Positions 8,737 through 20,786 of a stretch of DNA of 64,000 nucleotides are shown piece by piece (within the stretch, counting starts at the first letter, position 1; each line of letters starts with the position of its first letter). Source of the DNA: Pseudomonas paraeruginosa PA7 (lineage in GTDB: Bacteria; Pseudomonadota; Gammaproteobacteria; Pseudomonadales; Pseudomonadaceae); assembly GCF_000017205.1 (NCBI RefSeq), contig NC_009656.1, positions 4,778,001 through 4,842,000 of the forward strand. The letters run 5' to 3'. The notes under the pieces are model-generated. The model saw only the letters and a list, made by a program, of their open reading frames with translations, did not search any database and had not been told where the DNA came from. The position numbers were made by a program, and so were the translations under genes.

Positions 8737-10527
8737 TCACATCTGCTGAAGATGGCCGTAGAGCCGGGCGTAGAGACCGCCTTCGGCGATCAGTTGCTGG
8801 TGGTCGCCGTCCTCGGCGATGCGCCCACCGTCGAAGACCAGGACCCGGTCGGCCTGCTTCACCGCCGACAGCCGATGGGCCACGATCAATGTGGTGCGGC
8901 CCTCGAGAAAGTCGCCGAGGGCCTGGTGCAGGGCATACTCGGTGGCAGCGTCGAGGGCCGAGGTGGCCTCGTCGAGGATCACCACCCTGGGCTCGGCGAG
9001 GATCATCCGGGCGATCGCCAGGCGCTGCCGCTGGCCGCCCGACAGGCGTACCCCGGAACGGCCGACGAGAGTGTCCAGGCCCTGCGGCAGGCGCCGCACG
9101 GCGTCGCCCAGCTGGGCGATCTCCAGGGCTCGCCAGCAGGCCTCGTCGCTGCGCTCGCGGCCCATGGTCAGGTTGGCGCGCACGCTGTCGTTGAACAGCG
9201 CCGGATGCTGCAGGACAACCACCACGTGCTCGCGCACGCAATCCAGGCCGATCTCCTCCAGCGCCACGCCGCCATAGCGGATGCTGCCGCGCTGCGCGCT
9301 GTAGAGGCCGAGCAGCAGTTGCACCAGGGTGCTCTTGCCGCCACCGCTGGCGCCGACCAGGGCGACCTTCTCGCCGGCTGCGATGTTCAGGTCGAGCTGT
9401 TCCAGGACCTTGTCCTCGCCATAGGCGAAGTCCAGCCCGCGCACCTCGATGCCGACGGTGGCGCGGCCGGCGAAGGGGTCGCGCAGCGGCGGATAGCGCG
9501 GCTCGTCGGCCCGCGCCAGCAGCTCGTTGATCCGTTGCAGCGCGCCGCCGGCGGCATAGTAGGCGTACTGCAGACCGAGCAGCTGCTCGACCGGGCCGAT
9601 CATGAACCACAGGTAGCTGAACACCGCCAGCATCTGCCCGATCGACAGGTCCGAGAGCAGCACGGTGAGCATCGCCGCGGCGCGGAACACGTCGATGCCG
9701 AACTGGAACAGCAGGCCGCTGGCGCGGCCGGCGGCGTCGCTCTTCCATTGCGAGGCCACGGCATGATCACGGACCTCCTGGGCGCGCTGGCCGAGGCGGC
9801 CGAGGAAAAAGCCCTGGCGATTGCCAGCACGGACCTCCTGGATCGCCTCGAGGGTTTCGGTCAACGCCTGGGTGAAGCGCGCGGTACTGTCGTTCTCGAG
9901 CTTCTTGAGGTGCTTGACGCGCTTGCCCAGCTGTACCGTGGACCAGATCACCAGCGGGTTGAACAGCAGGATCAGCAAGGCGAGCTGCCAGTGCATCCAG
10001 ACCAGGATCGCGGCAGTGCCGAGCAGGGTCAGCAGGGCCACCAGGAAGCGGCTGAGGGTTTCCCCGACGAACTTGTCCAGGGTGTCCAGGTCGGTGACCA
10101 GGTGGGCGCTGACCGAACCACCGCCGAGTGTCTCGTACTCGCCCAGGGCGATGTGCCGCAGACGCTCGATCAGGCGCAGGCGGACGCGGTAGACGATGTC
10201 CTTGGACAGCCGCGCGAACAACTTCGCCTGGAGCACGTTGAACACGAGAGCCGCCCCCCGCAACAGGAGCGTCGCCGCCAGCATCAGGCCTATGTAGCCG
10301 AACGCCACCTGCCAGTCGGCGGGCAACAGGCGGTCCATGAAACGCAGCGCGGCGTCGCCCTTGCCGAGCAGCACTTCGTCCACCAGCAGCGGCAGCAGCA
10401 AGGGGATGGGCACGGTACAGAGGGTAGCCAGCAGCGCCACCAGGTTGGCGAGCAGCAGGGCTTTCTTGTGGCGCAGTGCGAGTCGGCGAATCTCCGCCCA
10501 GCTCAGGCGGTCTCCGCGCTCACTCAT
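8737..10527 (-). CDS. ABC transporter, fused membrane and ATPase domains (type I exporter half-transporter)
   Basis: The 596-residue product has an N-terminal six-helix ABC membrane domain (about residues 20-310) and a C-terminal ATPase (about 345-590). Walker A is GASGGGKS, the ABC signature is VRLSGGQRQRLAIAR, Walker B is RVVILDEATSALD, and the switch His is in LIVAHRLSAV. It would work as a homodimer exporting a lipid, drug or peptide; the substrate is unknown. Its start codon overlaps the end of the downstream-numbered DsbA-like gene by 8 bases, so the two are translationally coupled. PA0860 in PAO1. Confidence 0.88.
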   Translation of the reverse strand: MSERGDRLSWAEIRRLALRHKKALLLANLVALLATLCTVPIPLLLPLLVDEVLLGKGDAALRFMDRLLPADWQVAFGYIGLMLAATLLLRGAALVFNVLQAKLFARLSKDIVYRVRLRLIERLRHIALGEYETLGGGSVSAHLVTDLDTLDKFVGETLSRFLVALLTLLGTAAILVWMHWQLALLILLFNPLVIWSTVQLGKRVKHLKKLENDSTARFTQALTETLEAIQEVRAGNRQGFFLGRLGQRAQEVRDHAVASQWKSDAAGRASGLLFQFGIDVFRAAAMLTVLLSDLSIGQMLAVFSYLWFMIGPVEQLLGLQYAYYAAGGALQRINELLARADEPRYPPLRDPFAGRATVGIEVRGLDFAYGEDKVLEQLDLNIAAGEKVALVGASGGGKSTLVQLLLGLYSAQRGSIRYGGVALEEIGLDCVREHVVVVLQHPALFNDSVRANLTMGRERSDEACWRALEIAQLGDAVRRLPQGLDTLVGRSGVRLSGGQRQRLAIARMILAEPRVVILDEATSALDAATEYALHQALGDFLEGRTTLIVAHRLSAVKQADRVLVFDGGRIAEDGDHQQLIAEGGLYARLYGHLQQM

Positions 10528-11158
10528 GCCGGCCCCGCTCCAGCCAGCGGCCGAGCAGCGGCGCCAGCTCGGCGAGCGGCTGGTAGCCGTTGGTGAGCAG
10601 CGCCAGCTGGCCGTCGCGCTCGGCCAGCAGGGTCGGGAACCCGGCGATGCCGAGGTCCTGGACCCAGGCAAAGTCGGCGGCGGTGGCATCGTGCGCCTCG
10701 CCGCTGTCGAAGGCCGCGGCGAACTCGATGCGCGGGATACCCACCGCCTCCGCCAGGTCGGTCAACACCGCCGCCCGGGTGACGTCGAGGCCCTCGGCAT
10801 AGAACGCCTGCTGGATCGCCTTGACCAGCGGCCAGGCGCACGCCTCGTCGAGGCTGCGCGCGGCCACCAGGGCGCGACAGGCCGGCTCGGTGTCGTAGAC
10901 GAAGCCGTCGGGCAGTGCGTCGTCGAAGCGGAACGGCTGGCCGGTGGCCTGCCGCACCGTCTGCCAGTGGCCGAGAATATAGCTTCGGGTATTCGGGTCG
11001 AGTGCCGCGCCGTGGCCGGCGCGCAGGCCACCGGCCACCAGGTGGAAGGCGACCGCGTCGGCCGCCGCCTGCCGGGCCAGCGCCTCGGCGACCGGGGCGA
11101 AGCCCCAGCACCAGGAACACATCGGGTCCATCACATACAGCAGGCGGGCCTTGGCCAA
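10520..11158 (-). CDS. DsbA-family thioredoxin-fold protein (FrnE/2-hydroxychromene isomerase-like)
   Basis: A 212-residue protein with a DsbA-type thioredoxin fold interrupted by a helical insert. The redox motif is CSWC in MDPMCSWCWGFAPV (about residues 11-24), and the cis-proline region is GIAGFPTLL near residue 175. There is no signal peptide, so it probably acts in the cytoplasm, unlike periplasmic DsbA. It lies 3 bases after trhO (same strand) and overlaps the ABC exporter gene. Whether it assists maturation of the exporter or handles its substrate is an inference from coupling alone. PA0859 in PAO1. Confidence 0.82.
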   Translation of the reverse strand: MAKARLLYVMDPMCSWCWGFAPVAEALARQAAADAVAFHLVAGGLRAGHGAALDPNTRSYILGHWQTVRQATGQPFRFDDALPDGFVYDTEPACRALVAARSLDEACAWPLVKAIQQAFYAEGLDVTRAAVLTDLAEAVGIPRIEFAAAFDSGEAHDATAADFAWVQDLGIAGFPTLLAERDGQLALLTNGYQPLAELAPLLGRWLERGRHE

Positions 11159-11161
11159 GGT

Positions 11162-12100
11162 TCAGTTCTCCAGCGTGGACTGGCGCGGGTCGCGGCCGAG
11201 CGGGTGCGGCTGGTTGCGCTGCCGCGCCAGTTCGATCTGCTTCTGCCGCTCGCGGGCGCCGGCCCGGGTCTTCTCGCTCAGCGAGTCCCAGCAGTGCGGA
11301 CAGCTGATGCCGGGCACGTAGTGCTCGGACTGGCGGTCTTCCACCGATACCGGGTTGCGGCAGGCGTGGCACTGATCGTATTCACCCTCGCTAAGATCGT
11401 GGCGCACGGTCACCCGGTTGTCGAATACGAAGCAGTCGCCGCGCCACAGGCTCTGCTCCTGCGGCACCTCCTCGAGGTACTTGAGGATCCCACCCCGGAG
11501 ATGGAAGACCTCCTCGAAGCCGGCGCCGAGCATGTAGCTGGAAGCCTTCTCGCAACGGATGCCGCCGGTGCAGAACATCGCCACCTTCTTGTGCCGCGCG
11601 GGATCGTAGTGGGCCTTGATGTACTCGGGGAATTCGCGGAACGAGCGGGTCTTCGGATCGACCGCGCCCTCGAAGGTGCCGATCGCCACCTCGTAGTCGT
11701 TGCGGGTGTCGATCAGCAGCACTTCCGGATCGCTGATCAGGGCGTTCCAGTCCTTCGCCTCGACGTATTGCCCGACCCGCTTGTTCGGATCGACGCCGGG
11801 CACGCCGAGGGTGACGATTTCCTTCTTCAGCTTGACCTTGGTGCGATAGAACGGCTGTTCGTCGCAATAGGATTCCTTGTGCTCGATGTCGGCCAGCCGC
11901 GGATCGCTGCGCAGCCAGGCGAACAGCGCATCGATGCCTTCGCGGCTACCGGAGACGGTGCCGTTGATGCCTTCCTCGGCCAGCAGCAGGGTGCCTTTCA
12001 CGCCGTTGTCGAGCAGGGTTTGCAGCAGGGGTTCACGCAGCGCCACGTAATCGTCGAGAGTCACGAACTTGTACAGCGCCGCCACGACGATGGATGTCAT
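11162..12100 (-). CDS. trhO: TrhO (YceA): rhodanese-type tRNA uridine-34 hydroxylase
   Basis: The enzyme makes 5-hydroxyuridine at position 34 of several tRNAs in an oxygen-dependent reaction. The 312 residues comprise an acylphosphatase-like N-terminal domain ([15 protein letters not shown]), a rhodanese domain (about 115-220) with catalytic Cys in [13 protein letters not shown], and a C-terminal cysteine-rich segment (CHAC...CPHC) that may bind zinc. The ATG of [11 protein letters not shown] was chosen because homologues start here and upstream in-frame sequence lacks coding character. Same strand as the next two genes. Confidence 0.92.
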   Translation of the reverse strand: MTSIVVAALYKFVTLDDYVALREPLLQTLLDNGVKGTLLLAEEGINGTVSGSREGIDALFAWLRSDPRLADIEHKESYCDEQPFYRTKVKLKKEIVTLGVPGVDPNKRVGQYVEAKDWNALISDPEVLLIDTRNDYEVAIGTFEGAVDPKTRSFREFPEYIKAHYDPARHKKVAMFCTGGIRCEKASSYMLGAGFEEVFHLRGGILKYLEEVPQEQSLWRGDCFVFDNRVTVRHDLSEGEYDQCHACRNPVSVEDRQSEHYVPGISCPHCWDSLSEKTRAGARERQKQIELARQRNQPHPLGRDPRQSTLEN

Positions 12101-12187
12101 GGGGATATAGCCTCCAGGTGGTCGCCCGCGTAAAGGGCGGACCGGAACGATAGAAGCGCGCCAGCCGGTGGCGCATGGAAACGACAA

Positions 12188-12206
12188 CGCCGGCGGAAGG
12201 CCGGCG
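12188..12206 (-). terminator. Possible terminator hairpin between bolA and trhO
   Basis: CGCCGGC and GCCGGCG form a 7-bp stem with a 5-base loop; on the minus strand it is followed by TTGTCGTTT, a poor T-run. It lies 62 bases after the bolA stop and probably reduces read-through into trhO. Confidence 0.45.
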
Positions 12207-12267
12207 CTGGGTGCGTAGTCTAGCGCAGCAGGGGCAGGCTCTGCACCCCGCCGCGACGGACGCCGTC

Positions 12268-12573
12268 TCAGGGTATGTCGTGCTTGCTGCCGCCGCGGCA
12301 GGTCGGCGAGGCCGGCACCGCGGCCTGGCTCCACTCCTCCGGAGTGTAGGTGTGCAGCGCCAGGGCATGGAATTCGCCCATCAGCCCGCCGAGGGTAGCG
12401 TACACCTTCTGGTGCCGCTTCACCGAGTTCAGGCCGGCGAACTGCGGGCTGACCAGCACCACCTTGAAGTGGGTCTCCAGCCCGCGGCTGTGCATGTGGC
12501 TCTCGTCGTGCACCTCGACGTGTTGCGGGTCGAGGGGCTGCAAGGCGGTCTGGATACGGTCACGCATGCTCAT
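12268..12573 (-). CDS. bolA: BolA-family protein
   Basis: BolA proteins partner monothiol glutaredoxins in iron-sulfur cluster handling and affect cell shape and stress responses. The 101-residue product has the BolA fold: [11 protein letters not shown] at the N-terminus, the conserved [15 protein letters not shown] (about residues 14-28), a candidate cluster-ligand histidine in [12 protein letters not shown], and [14 protein letters not shown] near the end. It follows the DUF2059 gene by 13 bases, suggesting one transcript. PA0857 in PAO1. Confidence 0.9.
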   Translation of the reverse strand: MSMRDRIQTALQPLDPQHVEVHDESHMHSRGLETHFKVVLVSPQFAGLNSVKRHQKVYATLGGLMGEFHALALHTYTPEEWSQAAVPASPTCRGGSKHDIP

Positions 12574-12586
12574 CGCGAATCACGGC

Positions 12587-13090
12587 TCACTTTTTCTTCT
12601 GGGCCGGCGCGGCGACGCCGAGTTCCTTGTCCATGTCGGCCATCAGCTTGTTCACCGGCTCCACGGCGCCCTGCAGCCTGGACTGGGTCAACTGGGCGGA
12701 TTCGGCGGTCAGGCGCGGCATCTTCTCCAGCACTTTCTTGCCCAGCGGCGACTGGTAGAAGGCGTTCAGGTCCTTCAGCTCGGACTCGCTGAAGTTGCTG
12801 GTGTAGAGCTTGATCAGCTCGGGCTTGATCTTGTCCCAGCCGATGGCGCGGTCCAGCTCGGCATTGGCCTTGGCCTGGTAACGCTCGAGAACCGCCTTCT
12901 TGCTCTCCGGCGCCTTCGCCTGGGCGAAGCGCTGGGCCAGCATCTGCTGCACCTGGGCGTAGACCGGCACCGTCAGCTTGTCGGCATGGACCAGCTTGAG
13001 GAATTGCTCGGCCTGGCTGGCGGAATCGGCCATGGCCATGGAGCTGAGGCTGAGCAGCACGGCGCTGCCGATGAGGCGAAGACGGGTCAT
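12587..13090 (-). CDS. Exported DUF2059-domain protein
   Basis: A 167-residue protein with a typical Sec signal peptide (MTRLRLIGSAVLLSLSSMAM, cleavage probably after ADA-type MAMADS) and an all-helical DUF2059 domain (LYTSNFSESELKDLNAFYQS, SPLGKKVLEKMP). A KKK tail ends the protein. It is periplasmic by prediction and of unknown function. The ATG giving MTRLRL was chosen over an upstream in-frame ATG because the signal peptide begins there and AAGGATTTTCC supplies a ribosome site. Probably co-transcribed with bolA. Confidence 0.78.
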   Translation of the reverse strand: MTRLRLIGSAVLLSLSSMAMADSASQAEQFLKLVHADKLTVPVYAQVQQMLAQRFAQAKAPESKKAVLERYQAKANAELDRAIGWDKIKPELIKLYTSNFSESELKDLNAFYQSPLGKKVLEKMPRLTAESAQLTQSRLQGAVEPVNKLMADMDKELGVAAPAQKKK

Positions 13091-13301
13091 GGAAAATCCT
13101 TGAGGTTGGGTAGGTGTGTCCGTGGGACCCGACATTCTGCGCCTAAGTTCGAAATCCGCTCAAGCGCGACGCCGAATATCGGCAAAATCCTATTCCGCTC
13201 CCGCCGCTACCCATCGTCTACTATCAGTTCTGTAGCGGGTACTTGCCGCCCTCCTTCCGCAGCCGGCATGCTTGCCTCAGCCTGTCACATGGATGTGTTG
13301 G

Positions 13302-14321
13302 ATGAACGAAACCGCCGCCGATACCCTCGCCGTATCGCCCCCGCCCCTGCGCAACCTCTGCGATGGCCAAGGCCGGCTCGATCCCCGCGCGATCGGCTGG
13401 TCCACCCGGCCGCGGGTGTTCTGCCGCATCCCCGGCCACTTCGGCCGGCGCAAGCGCTGGAACCACTGGTGCATCGTCAGTCCCGGCTGGATGCTCTCGC
13501 TGACCGTCGCCGACCTCGACTACCTGAACTACGGTGCCGCCTACTTCCTCGACCTGGCCAGCGGCCAGGCGGTGGCGCACACGCAGATCCGCTTCTTCGG
13601 CCACGGCTGCCAGCTGCCCGACGAGCCGCAGGCCAGCCATGCCTTCGAGCACCCGCGCCTGCAACTGCGTTTCGACGAGCAGCCCGGGCGCCTGCGCATC
13701 ACCGGCCAGGCCCCGGATCTCGGCGGCCTGCCGCTGGAGCTGGCGCTGGAAGTGCGGCGGCCATCGCACCTGGAATCGGTGAACCTGGTGGTGCCGATGG
13801 GCGAGCAGACCTTCCACGCCTGCAGCCGCCAGCTCGGCCTGCCGATCAGCGGCAGCCTGCAGCTCGGCAACCGGCACTACGACTGCCAGGCGGGCCAGAG
13901 CTTCGCCGCATTGGACTTCGGTCGCGGCGTCTGGCCGCTGCACACCTACTGGACCCGCGCCGCCTTCGCCGCGCCTGGCGGCATCGCCGGCAACTTCGGC
14001 AGCGGCTGGACCGAGGCCAGCGGCCTGCGCGAGAACGCCCTGTGGTTCGGCGGCACGCTCAGCCGCGTGCTCGACGACGTGCATATCCGCGAACCTCGCG
14101 ACCCGCTGGCCGAATGGCGCCTGGACAGCGCCTGTGGCCGCGTCGAACTGCTCTTCCGCCCCGAACAGCTGCACCAGGCGCGCCCCAGCGTCGGCCTGTT
14201 CTACGCCAATACCCGGCAGTGGTTCGGCCGCTTCAGCGGCACCCTGCGCCACGACGACGGCGATTGCGTACCGGTGGACGGCGCCCTCGGCTGGATCGGC
14301 TCGACCCGTGCACGCTGGTAG
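13302..14321 (+). CDS. DUF2804-domain protein
   Basis: The 339-residue protein belongs to the DUF2804 family, seen in bacteria and some eukaryotes and distantly related to lipocalin-like or carotenoid 1,2-hydratase folds. Family motifs visible: [20 protein letters not shown] (about residues 46-65), [13 protein letters not shown], and [17 protein letters not shown]. No signal peptide or membrane helix. Divergent from the DUF2059 gene and upstream of fumC by 130 bases. Function unknown. A second ATG ten codons upstream is in frame; the MNETAAD start was preferred because GTTGGATG is the nearest ribosome-site-like context, weakly. Confidence 0.75.
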   Translation: MNETAADTLAVSPPPLRNLCDGQGRLDPRAIGWSTRPRVFCRIPGHFGRRKRWNHWCIVSPGWMLSLTVADLDYLNYGAAYFLDLASGQAVAHTQIRFFGHGCQLPDEPQASHAFEHPRLQLRFDEQPGRLRITGQAPDLGGLPLELALEVRRPSHLESVNLVVPMGEQTFHACSRQLGLPISGSLQLGNRHYDCQAGQSFAALDFGRGVWPLHTYWTRAAFAAPGGIAGNFGSGWTEASGLRENALWFGGTLSRVLDDVHIREPRDPLAEWRLDSACGRVELLFRPEQLHQARPSVGLFYANTRQWFGRFSGTLRHDDGDCVPVDGALGWIGSTRARW

Positions 14322-14451
14322 CCGCGCGCGGCGGCCAATCTATTTCCGACCCGCGCCGCGACGGAAAATGCCCGCGACGAAGCGACGGCAGCGGAACCCA
14401 GAGCCGGACGGAGGGCCTAAACTGCCGGAAACGCACGCCTGGAGAATTCTC

Positions 14452-15838
<1,387 letters not shown>

Positions 15839-15846
<8 letters not shown>

Positions 15847-16462
15847 GACCGCCAAGAGCGGCGCCACCCCGCTGGAAGGCGACGGCAAGCGCATCCTGCT
15901 GGTCATCGGCTCGCCCAAGCGCAAGAGCTTCTGCCACCTGCTCGCCGAATGCTACGCCCAGGGCGCGCGGAGCAAGGACCACGTGGTGCGCGAACTGAAA
16001 CTCGGCGAGCTGGCCTTCGACCCGATCCTCCACGAGGGCTACGAGCAGAGCCAGGTGCTCGAGCCCGACCTGCTGGAAGCGCAGCGGCAGATCCACTGGG
16101 CCGAGCACCTGGTGTTCGTCTACCCGGTCTGGTGGGGCGGCCTGCCGGCCCTGCTGCAGGGCTTCTTCGACCGCGCCCTGCAGCCGGGCTTCGCCTTCCG
16201 CTACCGCGGCACCCAGGACAAGGACTGGGAGCAACTGCTGGGCGGGCGCAGCGCCGACCTGCTGGTCTGCCACGACCAGCCGCTGTCGCGCCTGCGCTTC
16301 CTCAAGGGCCCGCCGGCGCACCGGCAGATGGTGCGCAACGTGCTCGGCGCCTGTGGCATCGCCACCCGCCGCCTGGAAGAGTTCGCGCCGATGCGCAGTT
16401 CCGGCGAGGAACAGCGCCAGGGCTGGCTGCGCCGCGCCGAGCAGCTCGGCAGCCAGGTCTAG
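15839..16462 (+). CDS. Flavodoxin-fold NAD(P)H:quinone oxidoreductase
   Basis: The 207-residue protein has the flavodoxin_2/KefF-MdaB pattern: a phosphate-binding loop [16 protein letters not shown] (about residues 21-36) and the FMN-contact segment [31 protein letters not shown] (seen around 98-128). It would reduce quinones or similar acceptors by two electrons in the cytoplasm. It overlaps fumC by 8 bases in another frame, so translation is coupled, an unusual partner for a fumarase. PA0853 in PAO1. Confidence 0.85.
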
Positions 16463-16471
16463 CCACCTTCC

Positions 16472-16491
16472 CGCCCGGCTGCGGCCGGGCG
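16472..16491 (+). terminator. GC-rich hairpin after the fumC-reductase pair
   Basis: An 8-bp perfect stem (CGCCCGGC with GCCGGGCG, loop TGCG) begins 10 bases after the stop codon. There is no T-run, so termination strength is uncertain. The remaining gap of about 250 bases up to cbpD should hold the quorum-regulated cbpD promoter; I could not mark a convincing LasR/RhlR box. Confidence 0.5.
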
Positions 16492-16741
16492 CGGACACTG
16501 ATCGTTCTGACAGGTCCGCCCTCCTGCGTCGCCGTCGCTTCCAGCCCCTCGATGGCGGCCCTTTGCCTGCCTCTACCGGCTCACAGTGCGGGTGCCGACT
16601 GCTTTGCATTCCGTGACATCCACCCGCAATGGGTAGGAATTCTGACCGCCCCGTCACATTTGGTAGGGACCCTGCAGCGCCAGCCGGGGCTAGGATCAGC
16701 CCGCTTCGCAATGAATCCGGTTCTGCAAAAAAGGACTTGTC

Positions 16742-17908
16742 ATGAAACACTACTCAGCCACCCTGGCACTCCTGCCACTCACCCTCGCCCTGTTCCTGCC
16801 CCAGGCGGCCAACGCCCACGGCTCGATGGAAACGCCGCCCAGCCGGGTCTACGGCTGCTTCCTCGAAGGTCCGGAGAATCCCAAGTCGGCCGCCTGCAAG
16901 GCCGCCGTCGCAGCCGGCGGCACCCAGGCGCTGTACGACTGGAATGGCGTCAACCAGGGCAACGCCAACGGCAACCACCAGGCGGTGGTCCCCGACGGCC
17001 AGCTCTGCGGCGCCGGCAAGGCGCTGTTCAAGGGCCTGAACCTGGCCCGCAGCGACTGGCCGAGCACCGCCATCGCCCCGGACGCCAGCGGCAACTTCCA
17101 GTTCGTCTACAAGGCCAGCGCGCCACACGCGACCCGCTACTTCGACTTCTACATCACCAAGGACGGCTACAACCCGGAGAAACCGCTGGCCTGGGGCGAC
17201 CTGGAGCCGGCGCCGTTCTGTTCGATCACCAGCGTCAAGCTGGAGAACGGCACCTACCGGATGAACTGCCCGCTGCCCCAGGGCAAGACCGGCAAGCACG
17301 TGATCTACAACGTCTGGCAGCGCTCGGACAGCCCGGAAGCCTTCTACGCCTGCATCGACGTGAGCTTCAGCGGTGCCGTCGCCAACCCCTGGCAAGCGCT
17401 GGGCAACCTGCGTGCGCAGCAGGACCTGCCGGCCGGCGCCACCGTCACCCTGCGCCTGTTCGACGCCCAGGGCCGCGACGCCCAGCGCCACAGCCTGACC
17501 CTGGCCCAGGGCAGCAACGGCGCCAAGCAATGGCCGCTGGCGCTGGCGCAGAAGGTCAACCAGGACTCGACCCTGGTCAACGTCGGCGTACTGGATGCCT
17601 ACGGCGCGGTCAGCCCGGTGGCCAGTTCGCAGGACAACCAGGTCTACGTGCGCCAGGCCGGCTATCGCTTCCAGGTCGACATCGAACTGCCCAGCGAAGG
17701 CGGCGAGCAACCGGGCGGCGACGGCAAGGTCGACTTCGACTATCCGCAAGGCCTCCAGCAGTACGACGCCGGCACCGTGGTACGCGGCGCCGACGGCAAG
17801 CGCTACCAGTGCAAGCCCTACCCGAACTCCGGCTGGTGCAAGGGCTGGGACCTGTACTACGCGCCGGGCAAGGGCATGGCCTGGCAGGACGCCTGGACCC
17901 TGCTGTAA
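16742..17908 (+). CDS. cbpD: CbpD: secreted chitin-binding lytic polysaccharide monooxygenase
   Basis: CbpD is exported by Sec and the type II system and is a chitin-active AA10 copper monooxygenase that also aids virulence. The 388-residue precursor has a signal peptide (about residues 1-25, ending AANA) that leaves His26 at the mature N-terminus in HGSMETPPSRVYGCF, as needed for the copper histidine brace. The AA10 domain extends to about residue 205, followed by a GbpA2-like middle domain and a C-terminal chitin-binding module rich in Trp/Tyr/Cys (YQCKPYPNSGWCKGW). Monocistronic, with a strong hairpin behind it. PA0852. Confidence 0.96.
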   Translation: MKHYSATLALLPLTLALFLPQAANAHGSMETPPSRVYGCFLEGPENPKSAACKAAVAAGGTQALYDWNGVNQGNANGNHQAVVPDGQLCGAGKALFKGLNLARSDWPSTAIAPDASGNFQFVYKASAPHATRYFDFYITKDGYNPEKPLAWGDLEPAPFCSITSVKLENGTYRMNCPLPQGKTGKHVIYNVWQRSDSPEAFYACIDVSFSGAVANPWQALGNLRAQQDLPAGATVTLRLFDAQGRDAQRHSLTLAQGSNGAKQWPLALAQKVNQDSTLVNVGVLDAYGAVSPVASSQDNQVYVRQAGYRFQVDIELPSEGGEQPGGDGKVDFDYPQGLQQYDAGTVVRGADGKRYQCKPYPNSGWCKGWDLYYAPGKGMAWQDAWTLL

Positions 17909-17915
17909 TCCCCAT

Positions 17916-17943
17916 GACTGCCGCCCGCCCCCGGGCGGCAGTC
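17916..17943 (+). terminator. Terminator of cbpD
   Basis: A perfect 12-bp stem (GACTGCCGCCCG with its complement, four-C loop) starts 7 bases after the cbpD stop and is followed by GCTTTCG. It closes the cbpD transcript. Confidence 0.75.
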
Positions 17944-18063
17944 GCTTTCGCCACACAACCGGCCAGCGGTACAGTCCGCCGGCGAAACCCCGGCTACGTG
18001 TGCCTGTTCAATCCCCTGTGCGCTCCCTAGGCTGGTCCGACCACAAGTACAGGGGAATCGCAT

Positions 18064-19026
18064 ATGTCATTTTCTCTCGCCGCCCTCGAGCAGGCCGCCG
18101 CGATCGTCCGCCAGACCCTGCCGCCGACGCCGCAGATCCGCTGGCCACTGCTGTGCGAGACGCTGGGCTGCGATGTCTGGATGAAGCACGAGAACCACCT
18201 GCCGGTGGGCGCTTTCAAGCTGCGCGGCGGGCTGGTCTACTTCCACCACCTGGCGCACCAAGGTGAACGGCCGGCCGGGGTGATCAGCGCCACCCGCGGC
18301 AACCATGGCCAGTCGGTGGCCTTCTCGGCGAGCCGCCATGGTATCCGCCCGGTCATCGTCGTGCCGCACGGCAACAGCCGAGAGAAGAACGCGGCGATGC
18401 GCAGCCTCGGCGCCGAGCTGGTCGAACACGGTGAGGATTTCCAGGCCTCCCGCGAATACGCCGCCGAGCGCGCCCGGCGCGACGGCCTGCACCTGATTCC
18501 GGCGTTCCATCCCTGGCTGGTGGCCGGGGTCGCCAGCTACGCCCTGGAGCTGTTCGCCGCGCAGCCCGATCTCGATGAAGTCTACGTGCCGATCGGCATG
18601 GGTTCGGGTATCTGCGGCCTGATCGCCGCACGCGACGCGCTGGGCCTGAAGACCCGCATCGTCGGCGTGGTCTCCGCCCATGCGCCGGCCTATGCGCTGT
18701 CGTTCGAGGCCGGCGCGGCGATCAGCCATCCGGTCGCCACCCGGCTGGCCGACGGCATGGCCTGCAGCACCCCGGACCCGAGCGCGCTGGAAATGATCCT
18801 GGCCGGCGCCGACCGCGTGGTGCGGGTCAGCGATGCGGAGATCGGCGCGGCCATGCGCCTGTGCTTCACCAGCACCCATAACGTCGGCGAGGGCGCCGGC
18901 GTCGCCGCCCTCGCCGCGGCGTGGCAGGAACGCGAGCGCCTCGAGGGACTGAAGGTGGGGCTGATCCTCAGCGGGGCGAACGTCGACCGGGCGCTGTTCG
19001 CCGAGCAACTGGCGGCGGTCGACTGA
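18064..19026 (+). CDS. PLP-dependent threonine dehydratase-like enzyme
   Basis: The 320-residue product is a fold-type II PLP enzyme of the threonine/serine dehydratase group. The PLP lysine is in LPVGAFKLRGGLVYF (about residues 47-61), the asparagine that contacts PLP is in SATRGNHGQSVA, and the phosphate-binding glycine loop is PIGMGSGICGL. The ACT regulatory domain of biosynthetic IlvA is absent, so it resembles catabolic dehydratases. Actual substrate (threonine, serine, hydroxyaspartate or another hydroxyamino acid) cannot be read from the sequence. PA0851 in PAO1. Confidence 0.83.
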   Translation: MSFSLAALEQAAAIVRQTLPPTPQIRWPLLCETLGCDVWMKHENHLPVGAFKLRGGLVYFHHLAHQGERPAGVISATRGNHGQSVAFSASRHGIRPVIVVPHGNSREKNAAMRSLGAELVEHGEDFQASREYAAERARRDGLHLIPAFHPWLVAGVASYALELFAAQPDLDEVYVPIGMGSGICGLIAARDALGLKTRIVGVVSAHAPAYALSFEAGAAISHPVATRLADGMACSTPDPSALEMILAGADRVVRVSDAEIGAAMRLCFTSTHNVGEGAGVAALAAAWQERERLEGLKVGLILSGANVDRALFAEQLAAVD

Positions 19027-19036
19027 AGCCGCGCCG

Positions 19037-19456
19037 CTACGCCAGCCCCGCCAGGAGCAGCAGCCACCAGGCCAGCACCAGCAGTTGCACGAGGAAGCCG
19101 GCGAAGCGCAGCCAGACGAACAGCGCGGAAATGCTGAGCAGGTGCATCAGCGACTGGAACAGCCGCGCGCCGAGCAGCAGCGGCGCCAGCGGATCGGTCA
19201 GGCTGGTCTGTCCGCTGGCGATCGCGTAGAGCAGCACGCCGGCCAGCAGCGGCAGATTCTCCACGCAGTTGGCATGGGCACGGACCAGGCGCTGGCCGAA
19301 GCCGCCGGGGGTATTGCTGCCGTCGGCGGCGAAGGCGTTCACCGCCATGCGCCCGCCGAACACCAGCAGGCCACGCTGGCTGACCAGCAGGAAGACCAGC
19401 AACAGGGTCCAGGTGATCAGGCCGAGCAGGCAGATTGCGCTAGGGCTGAGAAACAT
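19037..19456 (-). CDS. MAPEG-family membrane protein
   Basis: A 139-residue integral membrane protein with four predicted helices. The MAPEG signature region NTPGGFGQRLVRAHANCVENLPLLAGVLLY (about residues 48-77) contains the RAxxNxxEN core used by glutathione-dependent membrane enzymes of this family. Bacterial members may have glutathione transferase or peroxidase activity. It is convergent with the dehydratase gene (10-base gap). PA0850 in PAO1. Confidence 0.82.
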   Translation of the reverse strand: MFLSPSAICLLGLITWTLLLVFLLVSQRGLLVFGGRMAVNAFAADGSNTPGGFGQRLVRAHANCVENLPLLAGVLLYAIASGQTSLTDPLAPLLLGARLFQSLMHLLSISALFVWLRFAGFLVQLLVLAWWLLLLAGLA

Positions 19457-19643
19457 GGATGACGCTCCTTCTTTCTATTGTGGTGGAAACCGCGAAGCGT
19501 CTGGATTCTAGGCCGGCTAGAGTAATTGCTCTATTCAACCCTTGCCGACCTTAAGTCGTGTTCTCGCGCGTCGGCCGCGCTCCCCCGCGTCACGGCGTCA
19601 CCGGATCACCCACCGGCGGCGGCCCCCCTTTCGCGCGGGCAAA

Positions 19644-19667
19644 GAAAAGCCCCGCCGAAGCGGGGCC
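19644..19667 (-). terminator. Terminator of the ahpB-trxB2 strand
   Basis: GCCCCGC and GCGGGGC form a 7-bp stem with a CGAA loop; read on the minus strand the stem is followed by TTTTCTTT. It lies 35 bases after trxB2 and closes that transcript. Confidence 0.85.
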
Positions 19668-19701
19668 TTCCCTGCACGCAGCACTCAGGGCTGTCTTCTC
19701 A

Positions 19702-20673
<972 letters not shown>

Positions 20674-20786
20674 TCAGTGTCGGCGCGAATAAAAACGGGG
20701 CCACCAAAGCACATGGGGAAGGCTTGGAAGGAGCGGTCGCCCCGGGAAAAGACTGGCCGGCCGCTCGCCGCGGCCGGCGACTGGGT

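Noticed and set aside
8752..10596. 614-codon plus-strand frame opposite the ABC exporter
   Set aside because: Shadow of the exporter gene; no recognisable protein features and no start context.
16463..16741. LasR/RhlR box upstream of cbpD
   Set aside because: cbpD is known to be quorum-controlled, but no site here matched the palindromic consensus well enough to mark.
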